Part shown: in pieces, positions 1 to 9,297 of the stretch
Layout of the letters: every line of letters begins with the position of its first letter
Numbering within the stretch: position 1 is the first letter of the stretch
NCBI GenBank assembly: GCA_017409265.1
Contig: JAFQSY010000072.1
Span: 1-64,000 of the forward strand
Source of the DNA: Clostridia bacterium
GTDB lineage: Bacteria > Bacillota > Clostridia > Oscillospirales > Acutalibacteraceae
Length of the DNA: 64,000 nucleotides
Direction of reading: 5' to 3'
Translations under genes and position numbers: made by a program
Notes under the pieces: generated by a model
What the model was told of the DNA's origin: nothing
Databases searched by the model: none
The model's input: the letters and a program-made list of their open reading frames with translations, nothing else

Positions 1-74
1 CTTGAAGTCTGTCTTTTGAATCTTCTGAGTGCGTTCTCGAGTGACTCGCCTTCCTTAACTTTTACCTGACTCAA
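1..74 (-). CDS. rpsU: 30S ribosomal protein S21, 5' part (runs off left edge)
   Basis: Only the first 24 codons are inside the window. The reading begins MSQVKVKEGESLENALRRF, the characteristic start of bacterial S21, a small ribosomal subunit protein. The start codon is TTG (positions 74-72), preceded at 81-90 by a strong GAGGGGAGGG ribosome binding site with a six-base spacer. It lies downstream of leuS on the same strand with a gap of about 100 bases, so it may be cotranscribed or have its own promoter. The protein is too incomplete to judge its length. Identification rests on the N-terminal signature and the ribosome binding site. Confidence 0.88.
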   Translation of the reverse strand, partial: MSQVKVKEGESLENALRRFKRQTS

Positions 75-180
75 TGTATTCCCTCCCCTCGTCTAAATAC
101 AGGGACTAATTTTCATAGCTTGTTGACTATTATACAATAACTGATGCCTGCTTGTCAACATAAATTATATTAATTTTTTA

Positions 181-2592
181 TTACGGTCTGACAACGATAT
201 TAACAAGTCTGCCCTTGACGTAGAGCTCCTTAACAATTGTCATGCCGCTGATTGCCTCTGCAATCTTATCGAGTGCCTTTGCAGCTGCAATTGCCTCTTC
301 CTGTGTAGCTTCGGCAGCAATAACAAGCTTTTCTCTGACCTTGCCGTTAATCTGAACAGCAATTTCGATTTCATTATCAACGCACTTTGCCTCGTCATAT
401 GAGGGCCATGAGGTCTGATTGAGCATGCCGTCAAGACCGAGCTTTTCCCAAATTTCTTCGGTGATGTGAGGAGCAAAGGGATTGAGCAGGGTAACAAATG
501 TCTTAAGCTCAGCCTTGTTGATTGCGCCCTTTGCATAAATCTCGTTTGTGAGAGTCATGAGAGCTGCAATTGCAGTGTTATACTTGAGGTTTTCAATATC
601 GCTTGAAACCTTCTTGATTGTCTTGTGGAATGAGCTTTCAAGCTCTTTTGAATAGCTGTCGCCGTCGGTGAGGATATCAAGCATGCCCCATACTCTGTCG
701 ATAAAGCGCTTGCAGCCCTTAACGGCTGTTTCACTCCAGGGAGCGGCCTTTTCGTAGTCACCCATGAAGAGTACATATGCACGCAGAACGTCTGCGCCAA
801 ATTCATCAACAACCTCGTTGGGGTCAACAACGTTACCCTTGGATTTTGACATCTTTTCGCCATCGGGTCCGAGAATAAGACCCTGTGCGGTTCTCTTTGC
901 GTAAGGCTCGGAAACGGGAACTTCGCCGAGGTCATAGAGGAATTTATACCAGAATCTTGAATAGATAAGGTGTCTTGTAACGTGCTCCATGCCGCCGTTG
1001 TACCAATCAACGGGCATCCAGTACTTAAGCTTATCCTTCTCTGCAAATGTTTCGGTGTTGTGGGGGTCAATGTAGCGAAGGAAATACCATGATGAGCCTG
1101 CCCACTGAGGCATTGTGTCGGTTTCTCTCTTTGCAGCCTGACCGCACTTGGGACAGGTGCAGTTTACATAAGAATCAATCTTTGCAAGCGGGCTTTCGCC
1201 GTCTGTTCCGGGCTCGAAATTCTCAACTGCGGGAAGTCTGAGAGGAAGCTCTTCATAGGGAACAGGAACGATTCCGCAATGGGAGCAATGAACGATGGGA
1301 ATGGGCTCGCCCCAGTATCTCTGGCGGTTGAATGCCCAGTCATTCATCTTATACTGAACGCCCTTTTCGCCGATACCCTTTTCCTGGAGGTATTCAGCCA
1401 TCTTTTCGATGGAATCCTTCTTGTTGGTCATGCCGTTGAGGAAGCCGGAATTAACCATTTCGCCGTCACCTGTGTAGGCTTCAACGTTGATATCGCCGCC
1501 CTTGATGACTTCGATAATGTCAATACCGAATTTCTTTGCGAACTCATAGTCACGCTGGTCGTGAGCGGGAACAGCCATGATAGCGCCCGTGCCGTAGCCC
1601 ATCATAACGTAGTCGGAAATATAAATGGGAACTTCCTTGCCGTTGACGGGGTTTATTGCGGTAAAGCCGCTCAATCTGACACCTGTCTTATCCTTGACAA
1701 GCTGTGTTCTCTCAAATGCAGACTTCTTGCTGCACATATCTCTGTAAGCCTCAACCTCATCCATGTTGCCTATCATATCGGCATACTTATCAATGAGAGG
1801 ATGCTCGGGAGCCATAACCATGAAGGTTACGCCGAAGAGTGTGTCGGGTCTTGTTGTGTAAATCTTGAGCATTTCATCGGTGCCGTTAACCGCAAAATTA
1901 ACGAATGCACCGGTTGATTTGCCTATCCAGTTTTCCTGCTGGAGCTTTATGTTGGGAAGATAGTCAACTTCCTTAAGTCCTTCAAGAAGCTTGTCTGCAT
2001 ATTCTGTTATGCGCAGATACCATACGTCCTTTGACTTCTGAACGATATCGCTGTGGCAGATATCGCACTTGCCGCCCTGCGAATCCTCGTTTGAGAGAAC
2101 AACCTTACAATGGGGGCAGTAATTAACAAGGGTCTTATCTCTGAAAACAAGGTTGTTTTCAAACATCTTGAGGAAAATCCACTGTGTCCACTTGTAGTAA
2201 TCCTCCTGAGTTGTGTCAACAACCTTTGACCAGTCGAAGGAGAAGCCTACTCTTTTAAGCTGGCTTGTGAATTTCTCGATGTTGTTGTCTGTAACCTGTC
2301 TGGGATGTGTATTAGTCTTTATTGCATAGTTTTCGGTGGGAAGACCGAAAGCATCAAAACCGATAGGGAAAAGAACGTTGTATCCCTCAAGTCTTCTCTT
2401 TCTGGATACAACCTCAAGACCCGAATAAGCCTTGATGTGACCGACGTGCATGCCTGCACCGCTGGGATAGGGAAACTCAACAAGAGCATAGAACTTGGGC
2501 TTTGAATAATCCTCTGTGCATTCAAATGTCTTGTTATTATCCCATATATCCTGCCATTTTTTTTCAACGTTTCTAAAATCGTACTGAGCCAT
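181..2592 (-). CDS. leuS: leucyl-tRNA synthetase
   Basis: Class Ia aminoacyl-tRNA synthetase that charges tRNA-Leu in the cytoplasm. The 803-residue product has the full family length. The ATP-binding HIGH signature appears as HVGH at residues 49-52 and KMSKS at 580-584. Cys-X2-Cys zinc-type motifs lie in the N-terminal half, and the CP1 editing domain has the usual GTGAIMAVPAHDQRD stretch. A C-terminal anticodon-binding region is present. The ATG start follows GGAAG with a spacer of about ten bases. It is the last complete gene of a minus-strand run (ABC exporter, nadD-yqeK, rsfS, leuS), 34 bases after rsfS. No T-box was seen, and the gene is fed from upstream promoters. Confidence 0.98.
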   Translation of the reverse strand: MAQYDFRNVEKKWQDIWDNNKTFECTEDYSKPKFYALVEFPYPSGAGMHVGHIKAYSGLEVVSRKRRLEGYNVLFPIGFDAFGLPTENYAIKTNTHPRQVTDNNIEKFTSQLKRVGFSFDWSKVVDTTQEDYYKWTQWIFLKMFENNLVFRDKTLVNYCPHCKVVLSNEDSQGGKCDICHSDIVQKSKDVWYLRITEYADKLLEGLKEVDYLPNIKLQQENWIGKSTGAFVNFAVNGTDEMLKIYTTRPDTLFGVTFMVMAPEHPLIDKYADMIGNMDEVEAYRDMCSKKSAFERTQLVKDKTGVRLSGFTAINPVNGKEVPIYISDYVMMGYGTGAIMAVPAHDQRDYEFAKKFGIDIIEVIKGGDINVEAYTGDGEMVNSGFLNGMTNKKDSIEKMAEYLQEKGIGEKGVQYKMNDWAFNRQRYWGEPIPIVHCSHCGIVPVPYEELPLRLPAVENFEPGTDGESPLAKIDSYVNCTCPKCGQAAKRETDTMPQWAGSSWYFLRYIDPHNTETFAEKDKLKYWMPVDWYNGGMEHVTRHLIYSRFWYKFLYDLGEVPVSEPYAKRTAQGLILGPDGEKMSKSKGNVVDPNEVVDEFGADVLRAYVLFMGDYEKAAPWSETAVKGCKRFIDRVWGMLDILTDGDSYSKELESSFHKTIKKVSSDIENLKYNTAIAALMTLTNEIYAKGAINKAELKTFVTLLNPFAPHITEEIWEKLGLDGMLNQTSWPSYDEAKCVDNEIEIAVQINGKVREKLVIAAEATQEEAIAAAKALDKIAEAISGMTIVKELYVKGRLVNIVVRP

Positions 2593-2626
2593 TTTGATTC
2601 AGCTTCCTTTCAAATTCAACCTTATT

Positions 2627-2989
2627 TTATTCCGGAGTAATTATGTCACTCAAATCAAGCTTGTTTGCATCTGCCCACAGGCGCTCGAGATTATAATATT
2701 CTCTGTCCTCATGCTGGAAAACATGAACGATAACCGTACCGTAATCAAGAAGAATCCAGCCCGTTGCCCTGCCCTCAATGTGTTCGGGTGAGATGTCAAG
2801 GCGCTGCTTGATTTCGTATTCAACATCATCAGCAAGCGACTTTGTGTGGGTGTTTGAAGTGCCCGAAGCGATAACAAAATAATCCGAAACGATTGTTACC
2901 TCTTCGGTTTTTATGGCGACGATATCCATCGCCTTTTTTTCGTCAAGAACCTTTGCTATTTCTCTGACGAGCTTTTCAGAATCTATCAT
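2627..2989 (-). CDS. rsfS: ribosome silencing factor RsfS (iojap/YbeB family)
   Basis: A 120-residue protein of the RsfS family, which binds L14 on the large ribosomal subunit and blocks subunit joining in stationary phase or starvation. The family core is visible: an N-terminal helix rich in K/D, the DYFVIASGTSNTH stretch, and the C-terminal GWILLDYGTVIVHVF segment. The ATG start has AAAGGA eight bases upstream, and that site lies at the 3' end of the nadD-yqeK gene five bases away. The order nadD-yqeK-rsfS is a conserved Firmicutes operon, which supports the call. Confidence 0.95.
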   Translation of the reverse strand: MIDSEKLVREIAKVLDEKKAMDIVAIKTEEVTIVSDYFVIASGTSNTHTKSLADDVEYEIKQRLDISPEHIEGRATGWILLDYGTVIVHVFQHEDREYYNLERLWADANKLDLSDIITPE

Positions 2990-2994
2990 AAAAT

Positions 2995-4155
2995 TTATCC
3001 TTTCTGTATTTTAAAATGGAGTAACATATCATTATAACAGTCAACGGTTGCAGGGTGAATCGGCAAATCCGCCGAAACAAGCTTTTCAACCGTATATCGG
3101 GAGGTATAGAGAATTGCATGCTCAAGGCTGTTTTCCGCAAGCCTGCGGACAACGTTGACATCTCTGTATTCCCTGTCAGCGGAGATGAAATCCGCAACAT
3201 AAACAATTTTTTCAAGCAAAGTCATTCCTGCCCTGCCCGTTGTGTGCCATCTGACCGCGCCGAGAATCTCTTCATTGGTAATTATACCGTTATTCTTCAG
3301 AAAAGCCGCACCAGAAATCTGGTGCCACACCTTGGGATTTATCAGTTCAACCTCGGATAGCTTTTCACCCGATTCTTCGATAACCTCAAGCTGCTCACTC
3401 TTGGCGGTGTTTTTCATAACGTCATGGAGCAGACCCGCAAGACGGGCTTTTTCAATATCTGCTCCGTATTTCTCCGCAAGCACGGCGGCGCATTCACTCA
3501 CGCACTCGCTGTGGTTGAGTCTGTAATCATCGAGCTTTTCGGAAATCAGCCTTCTGTATTCCGAAAGTCCGTCATCATAAAGACCTTTTTCAAAAATATA
3601 GTCCGCAACCTCGGGGCTGATCAGCTCCGATTCCTTGATTCCCTTGGCTATTATTCCCCGAATTTCGGTAGAACTTACCTCAAAGGGCTCAATTCCGAGC
3701 AGGATTATTCTTTCTCTCTGCTCTTCGCTGAATGCGGAAAGGTCGGGCACATAACCCTCTTCTCTCGATGCGGCGCAGATATTTGCAAGAGATATTATCT
3801 CCTCCCACAGATACCAGCCCGTCAGCGTTTCAAGCATATCCGAGCCGATTATAAAATACAGCTCATCGTCGGGATAAAGCTTTTTAAGCTCACGCAGGGT
3901 TTCGACGGTATAGCTTCTGTCGCCTCTGTCAAGCTCAATTGAGGATATCTCAAAGCGTTCGTCTTTGAACGCAAGACGGCACATCTCGAATCTGTCCTCA
4001 CCGCTTGCAAGCTTGCCGGGCATTTTATGGGGAGGAATGCAGGAGGGAACAATCAAAATCTTTTCAAACCCGAGTCTGTCCGCAGCCTCGGTCACAAGTC
4101 TGACATGCCCCGTGTGCGGCGGATTAAAGGTTCCTCCGAAAATTCCGATTTTTAT
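2995..4155 (-). CDS. nadD-yqeK: nicotinate-nucleotide adenylyltransferase fused to YqeK HD hydrolase; non-canonical start codon
   Basis: Two enzymes in one chain of about 386 residues. The NadD part (about 1-195) makes deamido-NAD from nicotinate mononucleotide. The YqeK-type HD domain (about 200-386, with LLHDVMKN) belongs to the family of symmetrical Ap4A hydrolases. The first ATG/GTG/TTG in frame is a GTG at 4095, but starting there would delete the nucleotide-binding signature. Codons upstream read KIGIFGGTFNPPHTGHVRLV, the essential NadD N-terminus. It can only be reached from ATA (4155) or ATT (4161), because an in-frame TAA, the stop of the preceding gene, lies at 4170. AAGGAG sits at good distance from the ATA. 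See the findings. Confidence 0.9.
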   Translation of the reverse strand: MKIGIFGGTFNPPHTGHVRLVTEAADRLGFEKILIVPSCIPPHKMPGKLASGEDRFEMCRLAFKDERFEISSIELDRGDRSYTVETLRELKKLYPDDELYFIIGSDMLETLTGWYLWEEIISLANICAASREEGYVPDLSAFSEEQRERIILLGIEPFEVSSTEIRGIIAKGIKESELISPEVADYIFEKGLYDDGLSEYRRLISEKLDDYRLNHSECVSECAAVLAEKYGADIEKARLAGLLHDVMKNTAKSEQLEVIEESGEKLSEVELINPKVWHQISGAAFLKNNGIITNEEILGAVRWHTTGRAGMTLLEKIVYVADFISADREYRDVNVVRRLAENSLEHAILYTSRYTVEKLVSADLPIHPATVDCYNDMLLHFKIQKG

Positions 4156-4167
4156 AGCAATCTCTCC

Positions 4168-5019
4168 TTATTTGAGATTTACTTTTTTGTGCATGATATA
4201 TGAGGTAAGGAAGAACATTCCGATATCAAGAATTAGGAATGCAAAGCCCGGAGTTACCTCCATGCCGAGTGCATTGCCCGTCAGATATTCGTCGGGGCGG
4301 AGAAGACCGAAGCTTAAGGTTTTATCCTCATTGAATACCATAACAAAATTGACTATTTCTGTCATCTTGAATGAAATCACGAGAAAAGCAATCGCTGTTG
4401 CAAAGAAAATAACGATTGATGCAACAATTGAATGCTTCTGAAGAAGTCTTACGTGCGAAACGGTTATTGAAAAATAAACGATTGAAACAAAGCTTAAAAA
4501 GATAACGAAAAACATCATTATCATATAGACAAGATATGCAACAATCTGAGTCGTTGAGGGAAAATCACCGAGCATTGCAAGAAATGTTTCCGCAAGCGAA
4601 ATCTTATCCATACCGATAACCTGATCGGCAGTATAATTCATAAGAAATACGCTTGTGAACATAAATGCTGCATAGCTCAAGAGCATCCAGCCGCCGTAAA
4701 CGATAACCTTTGAGCCGAGAAGCTGGTTGCTCGATACGGGCAGGGTAAAGCTCAGATACCCCTGCGGACTGAAAAGCGACTTGAAGAAATCATAAACAAC
4801 AAAAAAGAAGGTTACGAAAATCAGAAGAAACGAAACAAGAATCGAAAGAATAATCGAAACATTTCTTGCGGTTGTAAATTTTGAGGCAAGCTCCATGCTT
4901 ACACCGTCAGCGCCCGAAACGGCAACACATATACCGAAAATACCGATAAGAAGCACAAGCGCAATATAGAAAAGGCTGATAACTCTTGCGCTGGCAAGAA
5001 AATCGTTCTTAAGGAGCAT
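4168..5019 (-). CDS. ABC transporter permease (six-helix membrane subunit)
   Basis: A hydrophobic 283-residue membrane protein with about six membrane-spanning segments, including a first helix near residues 12-32 (LFYIALVLLIGIFGICVAV). It is paired with the ATPase immediately upstream, as in type-2 exporters of the YhaP/ABC-2 kind. The start is placed at the ATG at 5019, whose product begins MLLKNDFLASARV. Longer versions would overlap the ATPase gene by 77 bases and have a basic, non-homologous-looking leader. AAGGGC lies nine bases before this ATG. The substrate cannot be read from the sequence. Confidence 0.8.
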   Translation of the reverse strand: MLLKNDFLASARVISLFYIALVLLIGIFGICVAVSGADGVSMELASKFTTARNVSIILSILVSFLLIFVTFFFVVYDFFKSLFSPQGYLSFTLPVSSNQLLGSKVIVYGGWMLLSYAAFMFTSVFLMNYTADQVIGMDKISLAETFLAMLGDFPSTTQIVAYLVYMIMMFFVIFLSFVSIVYFSITVSHVRLLQKHSIVASIVIFFATAIAFLVISFKMTEIVNFVMVFNEDKTLSFGLLRPDEYLTGNALGMEVTPGFAFLILDIGMFFLTSYIMHKKVNLK

Positions 5020-5038
5020 TAAAAATTTGCCCTTGGGT

Positions 5039-5746
5039 TTAGAAGTTCCAGTCAACGCTGAACACCTCCTTGAATATATCGTTGATTGTTTTTCCGCTCT
5101 TTGTGATATTGGCAACAGTATCTTTCATAAGAAGCGAGCCTCTGCCTATCATAAGAATGGAATCGAAAATCTCTTCAACATCCTGAATAAGATGGGTTGA
5201 CATAAGAATAGTCGAGCCCTCGGGACGGTTTTTGAGAATGGTTTCAAGAATAAAATCTCTTGCCGCGGGGTCAACACCGCCCATCGGCTCATCGAGAATG
5301 TAAAGCTTTGCGTTTCTGCACATAACGAGAAGAAGCTGAAGCTTTTCCTGCATACCCTTTGACATGGTTTTAACCTTCTGCTTATGCGGAAGCTGGAAAA
5401 CATCCATCATGTGCATTGCCTTTGCCTTATCAAAATCATCATAGAAATCGGCAATGTAATTAACCGCATCGTCAGAGGTCATCCAGCTTGCGAGATAAGT
5501 TTTCTCGGGCAGGAATGCAACGAGGGATTTGCTGACTTTACCCGGCTTATTACCGTCGATAAGAACTTCACCCGAATAGTCATTTATAAGACCTGTCAGA
5601 ATCTTTATCAGCGAGGTTTTGCCACTGCCGTTTGGTCCGAGCAGACCGATAATCTGACCACCCTCAAAATCAAACGAAACGTTTGACAAAACCTGATGGC
5701 TGCCATAGGATTTGCTTAAATTTCTTACGGAAATAATCTGAGACAT
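5039..5746 (-). CDS. ABC transporter ATP-binding protein
   Basis: A 235-residue ATPase subunit. Walker A is GPNGSGKT at residues 37-44. The signature is the unusual MSKGMQEKLQL instead of LSGGQ, and Walker B reads LYILDEPMGGVD. This signature type is common in small two-gene exporters regulated by GntR-like repressors, but no regulator gene is adjacent. The next gene is its permease. A GGGAGG ribosome binding site precedes the ATG. Upstream (5790-5800) an AT-rich stretch gives a TATAAT box on the minus strand without a convincing -35. Confidence 0.92.
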   Translation of the reverse strand: MSQIISVRNLSKSYGSHQVLSNVSFDFEGGQIIGLLGPNGSGKTSLIKILTGLINDYSGEVLIDGNKPGKVSKSLVAFLPEKTYLASWMTSDDAVNYIADFYDDFDKAKAMHMMDVFQLPHKQKVKTMSKGMQEKLQLLLVMCRNAKLYILDEPMGGVDPAARDFILETILKNRPEGSTILMSTHLIQDVEEIFDSILMIGRGSLLMKDTVANITKSGKTINDIFKEVFSVDWNF

Positions 5747-5872
5747 TTTTACCTCCCGTTTTTAGGAATACCTTTCCATAATTAGGATATATTATATCAC
5801 TATTAATTATAAAATAAAAGACTTATTTTATTATTTTTTTACTAATAATTAAACAAATTGTGAAAGTTGACG

Positions 5873-5906
5873 CAAAAAAACACCCTGCTCAAGCCGAGCA
5901 GGGTGT
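5873..5906 (-). terminator. intrinsic terminator after the lipoprotein gene
   Basis: A ten-base perfect stem, CACCCTGCTC with GAGCAGGGTG and a five-base loop, is followed on the minus strand by seven T residues. It lies four bases after the stop of the lipoprotein gene and separates it from the ABC transporter operon. Confidence 0.9.
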
Positions 5907-5909
5907 AAA

Positions 5910-6800
5910 TCATTGTTCTTGTTCAGCAGCTGTTGTTTCGGGAACTGTTCTGTCGATTGTGTATTCAACAGTGTTGCTGTAACGGAAGGTTACGGGAACC
6001 GTTCCCATATCTGCAAGTGAACCCTGACCTGTTACGTTTGTTTCAACGTCGATGTTCTTGACATACTTGATAGTGTGAACCTCGTCGGTCTCAACGTTTG
6101 CAACGATGATAATCTGGCAGTCCTTATATGTAAGAACGGGCTTTTCAACTGCAAGATACTTCTCTGCCTTCTTGAATTCAGCCATAACATCGTCAACATT
6201 GCCCATGTCATATGCCTTCTCAATTGTTGCGGGAAGTGCAGGGGACTTGAGAGTGAGAGTTATTGTTCTCTGATTTTCGTTATCAACGCAGGTTGCGCTC
6301 TCGATATCCTCAAGAGTAAGTGCGCTGACATAGTTTGCGCCCTTAACAGGCATGAATGCAACCATATCCTCGCCGTATGCGATTTCTGCGCCATCATTGT
6401 GGAGCATATAGCTGTCAAGTGACGTGATAGCAGCATTGACATAAGCGTTTTCGCTCATGGGAAGGTCGTTGCCCTCTGCATCCTTTGCCTTGCCGATGCT
6501 CTTATTCTGACTCATCTTAACAGCAGCCTTTGCGCCCTTAAGCTCATTGATATGAAGGTTAAAATATTCAAAGATCGTTGCTGTGTTAGCCTTGAGCTGG
6601 TCGGGAGTATAGGTTGTGTCGGTAATAACCTGGCTCTCTTCGTCAACGCTTGTTGTTATGTCTGTGGGAAGAGGAGTTTTAACAAAAATTGTTGTTGAGG
6701 TTGTTGTTTCTTCCTCTCCTGTTGATGAACAGCCTGCAAACGCAAAAAGGAAAGAAAAAACAAGGATAACGCTTATTGCAGCCAAAATTTTCTTATTCAT
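5910..6800 (-). CDS. predicted lipoprotein of unknown function
   Basis: A 296-residue secreted lipoprotein. The chosen ATG at 6800 follows AAAGGAGA with an eight-base spacer; a more upstream ATG lacks a site. A signal peptide with hydrophobic core is followed by a lipobox (FAGC, Cys at about 24) and a Thr-rich linker (TTTSTT). The rest alternates hydrophilic strands and helices and ends in a Thr/Glu-rich tail (TVPETTAAEQEQ). No catalytic motif was recognised. It is monocistronic, with its own terminator. Confidence 0.75.
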   Translation of the reverse strand: MNKKILAAISVILVFSFLFAFAGCSSTGEEETTTSTTIFVKTPLPTDITTSVDEESQVITDTTYTPDQLKANTATIFEYFNLHINELKGAKAAVKMSQNKSIGKAKDAEGNDLPMSENAYVNAAITSLDSYMLHNDGAEIAYGEDMVAFMPVKGANYVSALTLEDIESATCVDNENQRTITLTLKSPALPATIEKAYDMGNVDDVMAEFKKAEKYLAVEKPVLTYKDCQIIIVANVETDEVHTIKYVKNIDVETNVTGQGSLADMGTVPVTFRYSNTVEYTIDRTVPETTAAEQEQ

Positions 6801-6961
6801 GAGGTTAATCTCCTTTCGCAAGCGGTCTTTTGCCGCATTTTTGCGATATTAATAGAGTAATTATATCACATCTGTCAATAAATTACATCTGATTTTTACG
6901 AAATAAAAATTTTTGTTGAAAGTGAAAAAAATTCAACATCTGCTTTGTTGAAAGTGCATAA

Positions 6962-8236
6962 TTATCGGCCGTTAATACCCTTTTCATCATAGAGGAAAAG
7001 AGTTTCAAGGCAGATATCCAGCCCTGCTTCAATAGTTTTCATATCAAGATTCTCATGGTTATCAAGTCTTGTATGATAATAACGTGCAGGAGCAGGATCC
7101 ATTGCCGCAAAAGCAGCAGCCTTCATACCCGTGCCGCTCTTTGATACCGCTGCAGCATCGGTTGCGCCGAGAGAAACGGTCTTGAACGGAACATCGTAGC
7201 CTGCAATTTTTGCGCCTTCCTTAAGAAGATTGCAAGCCTCTGCATTGTTTTTGACGGTGCCTGTCATATCCTTATTATAAATAGCGAGGAAATCAAAATC
7301 ATGAACGGTGTCAATCGCAACAAAAACGGTTTCCACATCGCTCATTTCCTTGCCGTGTTTTTCGCAGAAATCCTTTGCGCCGCGCAGTCCGATTTCTTCC
7401 GAACCCGAGCAGAGAGCTACGACCTCTGTATTTTCAAAGCGGATATTGTTATCCTGAAGGAATTTGAGAATTGCGATTGATGAGAAGCAGCCTGTGAGGT
7501 CGTCGTTTGCGCCCTCAACGATGCGCTTCTTGTCATAAAAGAATGATGCTGCAAGGAAAAGGATAATAAATCCGAGAACAATATAGCTCAAAATATCCAT
7601 TGCACCGGAGCCGATAAATTCGGGGTTTACAAAAGACATTACAATTGCGATGATGCTGCAAACCGTACAGAAAAGAACGCCGAAAAGTGCTCCGCCGATA
7701 ACGGGGATAAGCAGCTTCGGTCCGCCGTAATAGGTGAAGCGCCATTCCATTGATGAATCGGCATGACCCGCAAAGATGATTCTGCGCTTTGTTTCGCCCG
7801 TCGCCTTGCGTACGCCGTAAGCATTATGAGAAGTCTTTTTGGGAAGAAACGGGTCAAGGGTTTCTTTATAGAAAAGGAACTCTGTTATGATAAAGAAGAA
7901 GCAGATTGCCGCAAGAGCAACCGAAACGAAGAAAAGAGGAACAATTTCAAAAAACTGCCCGATAAAAAACAGAATTGAAGAAATTGTCATCAGCACAACC
8001 GTCATCGGAATCCAGCCGAGGAACGCCTTGGGATGAACGGTAAACGAATCAATCTTTACATCGTCACAGCAGGTTTTAAGCTCCTCTGCCATGAATTCGA
8101 TGCCCTTTTTTTCTTCTTCAGAGCCCGCGAATCTGGGGCCTATCTCCTTGCATACCTTCTTGATTGCCCTTGCCGCATAATTCGTATACATACGGCGCTC
8201 GGACTGATAATTTTTTACGCTTTCGCTTGCTTTCAA
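6962..8236 (-). CDS. M28-family zinc aminopeptidase-like membrane protein
   Basis: About 424 residues. A soluble N-terminal stretch is followed by two hydrophobic hairpins (near residues 75-125 and 185-245). Metal-binding motifs of M28 peptidases surround them: AGHADSS, GANDDLTG, GSEEIGLRGA and YYHTRLDNHENLD. It would therefore be a membrane-anchored aminopeptidase. The start is taken as TTG at 8236 (LKASESVK), because AAAGGAG lies nine bases upstream of it, whereas the more distant ATG at 8275 has no such site and would place the ribosome binding site inside the gene. The gene is divergent from the VanY-like gene. Confidence 0.85.
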   Translation of the reverse strand: MKASESVKNYQSERRMYTNYAARAIKKVCKEIGPRFAGSEEEKKGIEFMAEELKTCCDDVKIDSFTVHPKAFLGWIPMTVVLMTISSILFFIGQFFEIVPLFFVSVALAAICFFFIITEFLFYKETLDPFLPKKTSHNAYGVRKATGETKRRIIFAGHADSSMEWRFTYYGGPKLLIPVIGGALFGVLFCTVCSIIAIVMSFVNPEFIGSGAMDILSYIVLGFIILFLAASFFYDKKRIVEGANDDLTGCFSSIAILKFLQDNNIRFENTEVVALCSGSEEIGLRGAKDFCEKHGKEMSDVETVFVAIDTVHDFDFLAIYNKDMTGTVKNNAEACNLLKEGAKIAGYDVPFKTVSLGATDAAAVSKSGTGMKAAAFAAMDPAPARYYHTRLDNHENLDMKTIEAGLDICLETLFLYDEKGINGR

Positions 8237-8316
8237 AGCAAACAACTCCTTTCGATATATGTTCGGGCTGCACACCCGTAAGTTGCAAATTTTTTATTAA
8301 CAAATCCATAAGGGAT

Positions 8317-8345
8317 TTGACAATATTATTAATCGGATATATTAT
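8317..8345 (+). promoter_or_regulatory. sigma-A-type promoter for the VanY-like gene
   Basis: TTGACA (8317-8322), a 17-base spacer and TATTAT (8340-8345) are followed 35 bases later by the ATG of the carboxypeptidase gene. The spacing is ideal. Confidence 0.8.
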
Positions 8346-8379
8346 ATATACGGAAATTCTCTTAAGAGGTATAAATTTT

Positions 8380-9297
8380 ATGAAAAAAATCCTTGCGTTT
8401 ACGCTTGTCGGAATTGTTTCCGTTGTTGTTACAGGCTGTATTGCCGTAAAATCAGGAAATGCTGATATTCCGTCTGCCGACACAACCTCATCTGCAACCA
8501 CAGCTACGGCTTCGGTTTCCGAATCAGCTGTTGATGTTATGGTTGAAATAACAGAAGCCGTCGTTTCAACAACAAAAGAAGAGAAAACAAAGCTTGCAGA
8601 TAAAATTTCATCTTTTTTTGAAAAAACAACCGCCGCCAAAACAACAAAAGCACCCGAAACCCTTCCTGCAAATACAATCGAAGATTACGCATATGCTTAT
8701 GCAGGCTTTAATCCCGTTTATGCAAACGTTGAAATCAGTGATTGGAAGATGCTGCTTGTCAACAGGGATTACATACTCCCCGATGATTATGAAGTTGAGC
8801 TTGCGCCCTGCATAACCAATGACCCCGACAGCTTAAAGCTTGACTACCGCGTTGCTCCGCATTATAACGAAATGTATCTTGCGGCACTCGAGGATGGCAT
8901 TGAGCTTACACCCGTTTCAGGCTACCGCTCTGTTGCACGTCAGAAGAGAAATTTTGAAAACAAAATCCAGAAGTACGTCGATGACGGATACAGCAAGGTT
9001 GAAGCTACCCAAATGGCGGCAACAATCATTCTTCCGCCCGGCACAAGCGAGCATAACGCAGGGCTTGCAATGGATATCTGCAGCCTTTACGAAAGCTTTG
9101 AGAACACCGACGAATTTAAGTGGCTGAACGAAAATGCCGCAGATTACGGCTTTATTCTCCGCTATCCCAAAGATAAGCAGGACATCACCAGAATTATCTA
9201 TGAGCCGTGGCATTGGCGCTATGTCGGTGTTGAAGCCGCAAAAGAGATGAAGGCAAGCGGTCAGTGCTTTGAGGAGTATTTAGGCGTTGTAAATTAA
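8380..9297 (+). CDS. D-alanyl-D-alanine carboxypeptidase, VanY/DacB M15B family, lipoprotein
   Basis: A 305-residue lipoprotein with lipobox VTGC and a long Thr/Ser/Lys linker (about residues 25-95), then a peptidase M15B domain. Zinc-site motifs are the SEHNAGLAMD signature (about residue 223) and EPWHWRYVG (about 276). GYRSVARQ, typical of VanY-like enzymes, is also present. It probably trims the terminal D-Ala of peptidoglycan stem peptides outside the membrane. The ATG at 8380 follows AGAGGT; upstream in-frame codons overlap the promoter. The 3' end overlaps the convergent sugar transferase gene by four bases. Confidence 0.92.
   Translation: MKKILAFTLVGIVSVVVTGCIAVKSGNADIPSADTTSSATTATASVSESAVDVMVEITEAVVSTTKEEKTKLADKISSFFEKTTAAKTTKAPETLPANTIEDYAYAYAGFNPVYANVEISDWKMLLVNRDYILPDDYEVELAPCITNDPDSLKLDYRVAPHYNEMYLAALEDGIELTPVSGYRSVARQKRNFENKIQKYVDDGYSKVEATQMAATIILPPGTSEHNAGLAMDICSLYESFENTDEFKWLNENAADYGFILRYPKDKQDITRIIYEPWHWRYVGVEAAKEMKASGQCFEEYLGVVN

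Noticed and set aside
1279..1917. 212-codon plus-strand open frame inside leuS
   Set aside because: Opposite to a certain leuS gene, with no ribosome binding site and no family signature; a shadow frame from codon bias.
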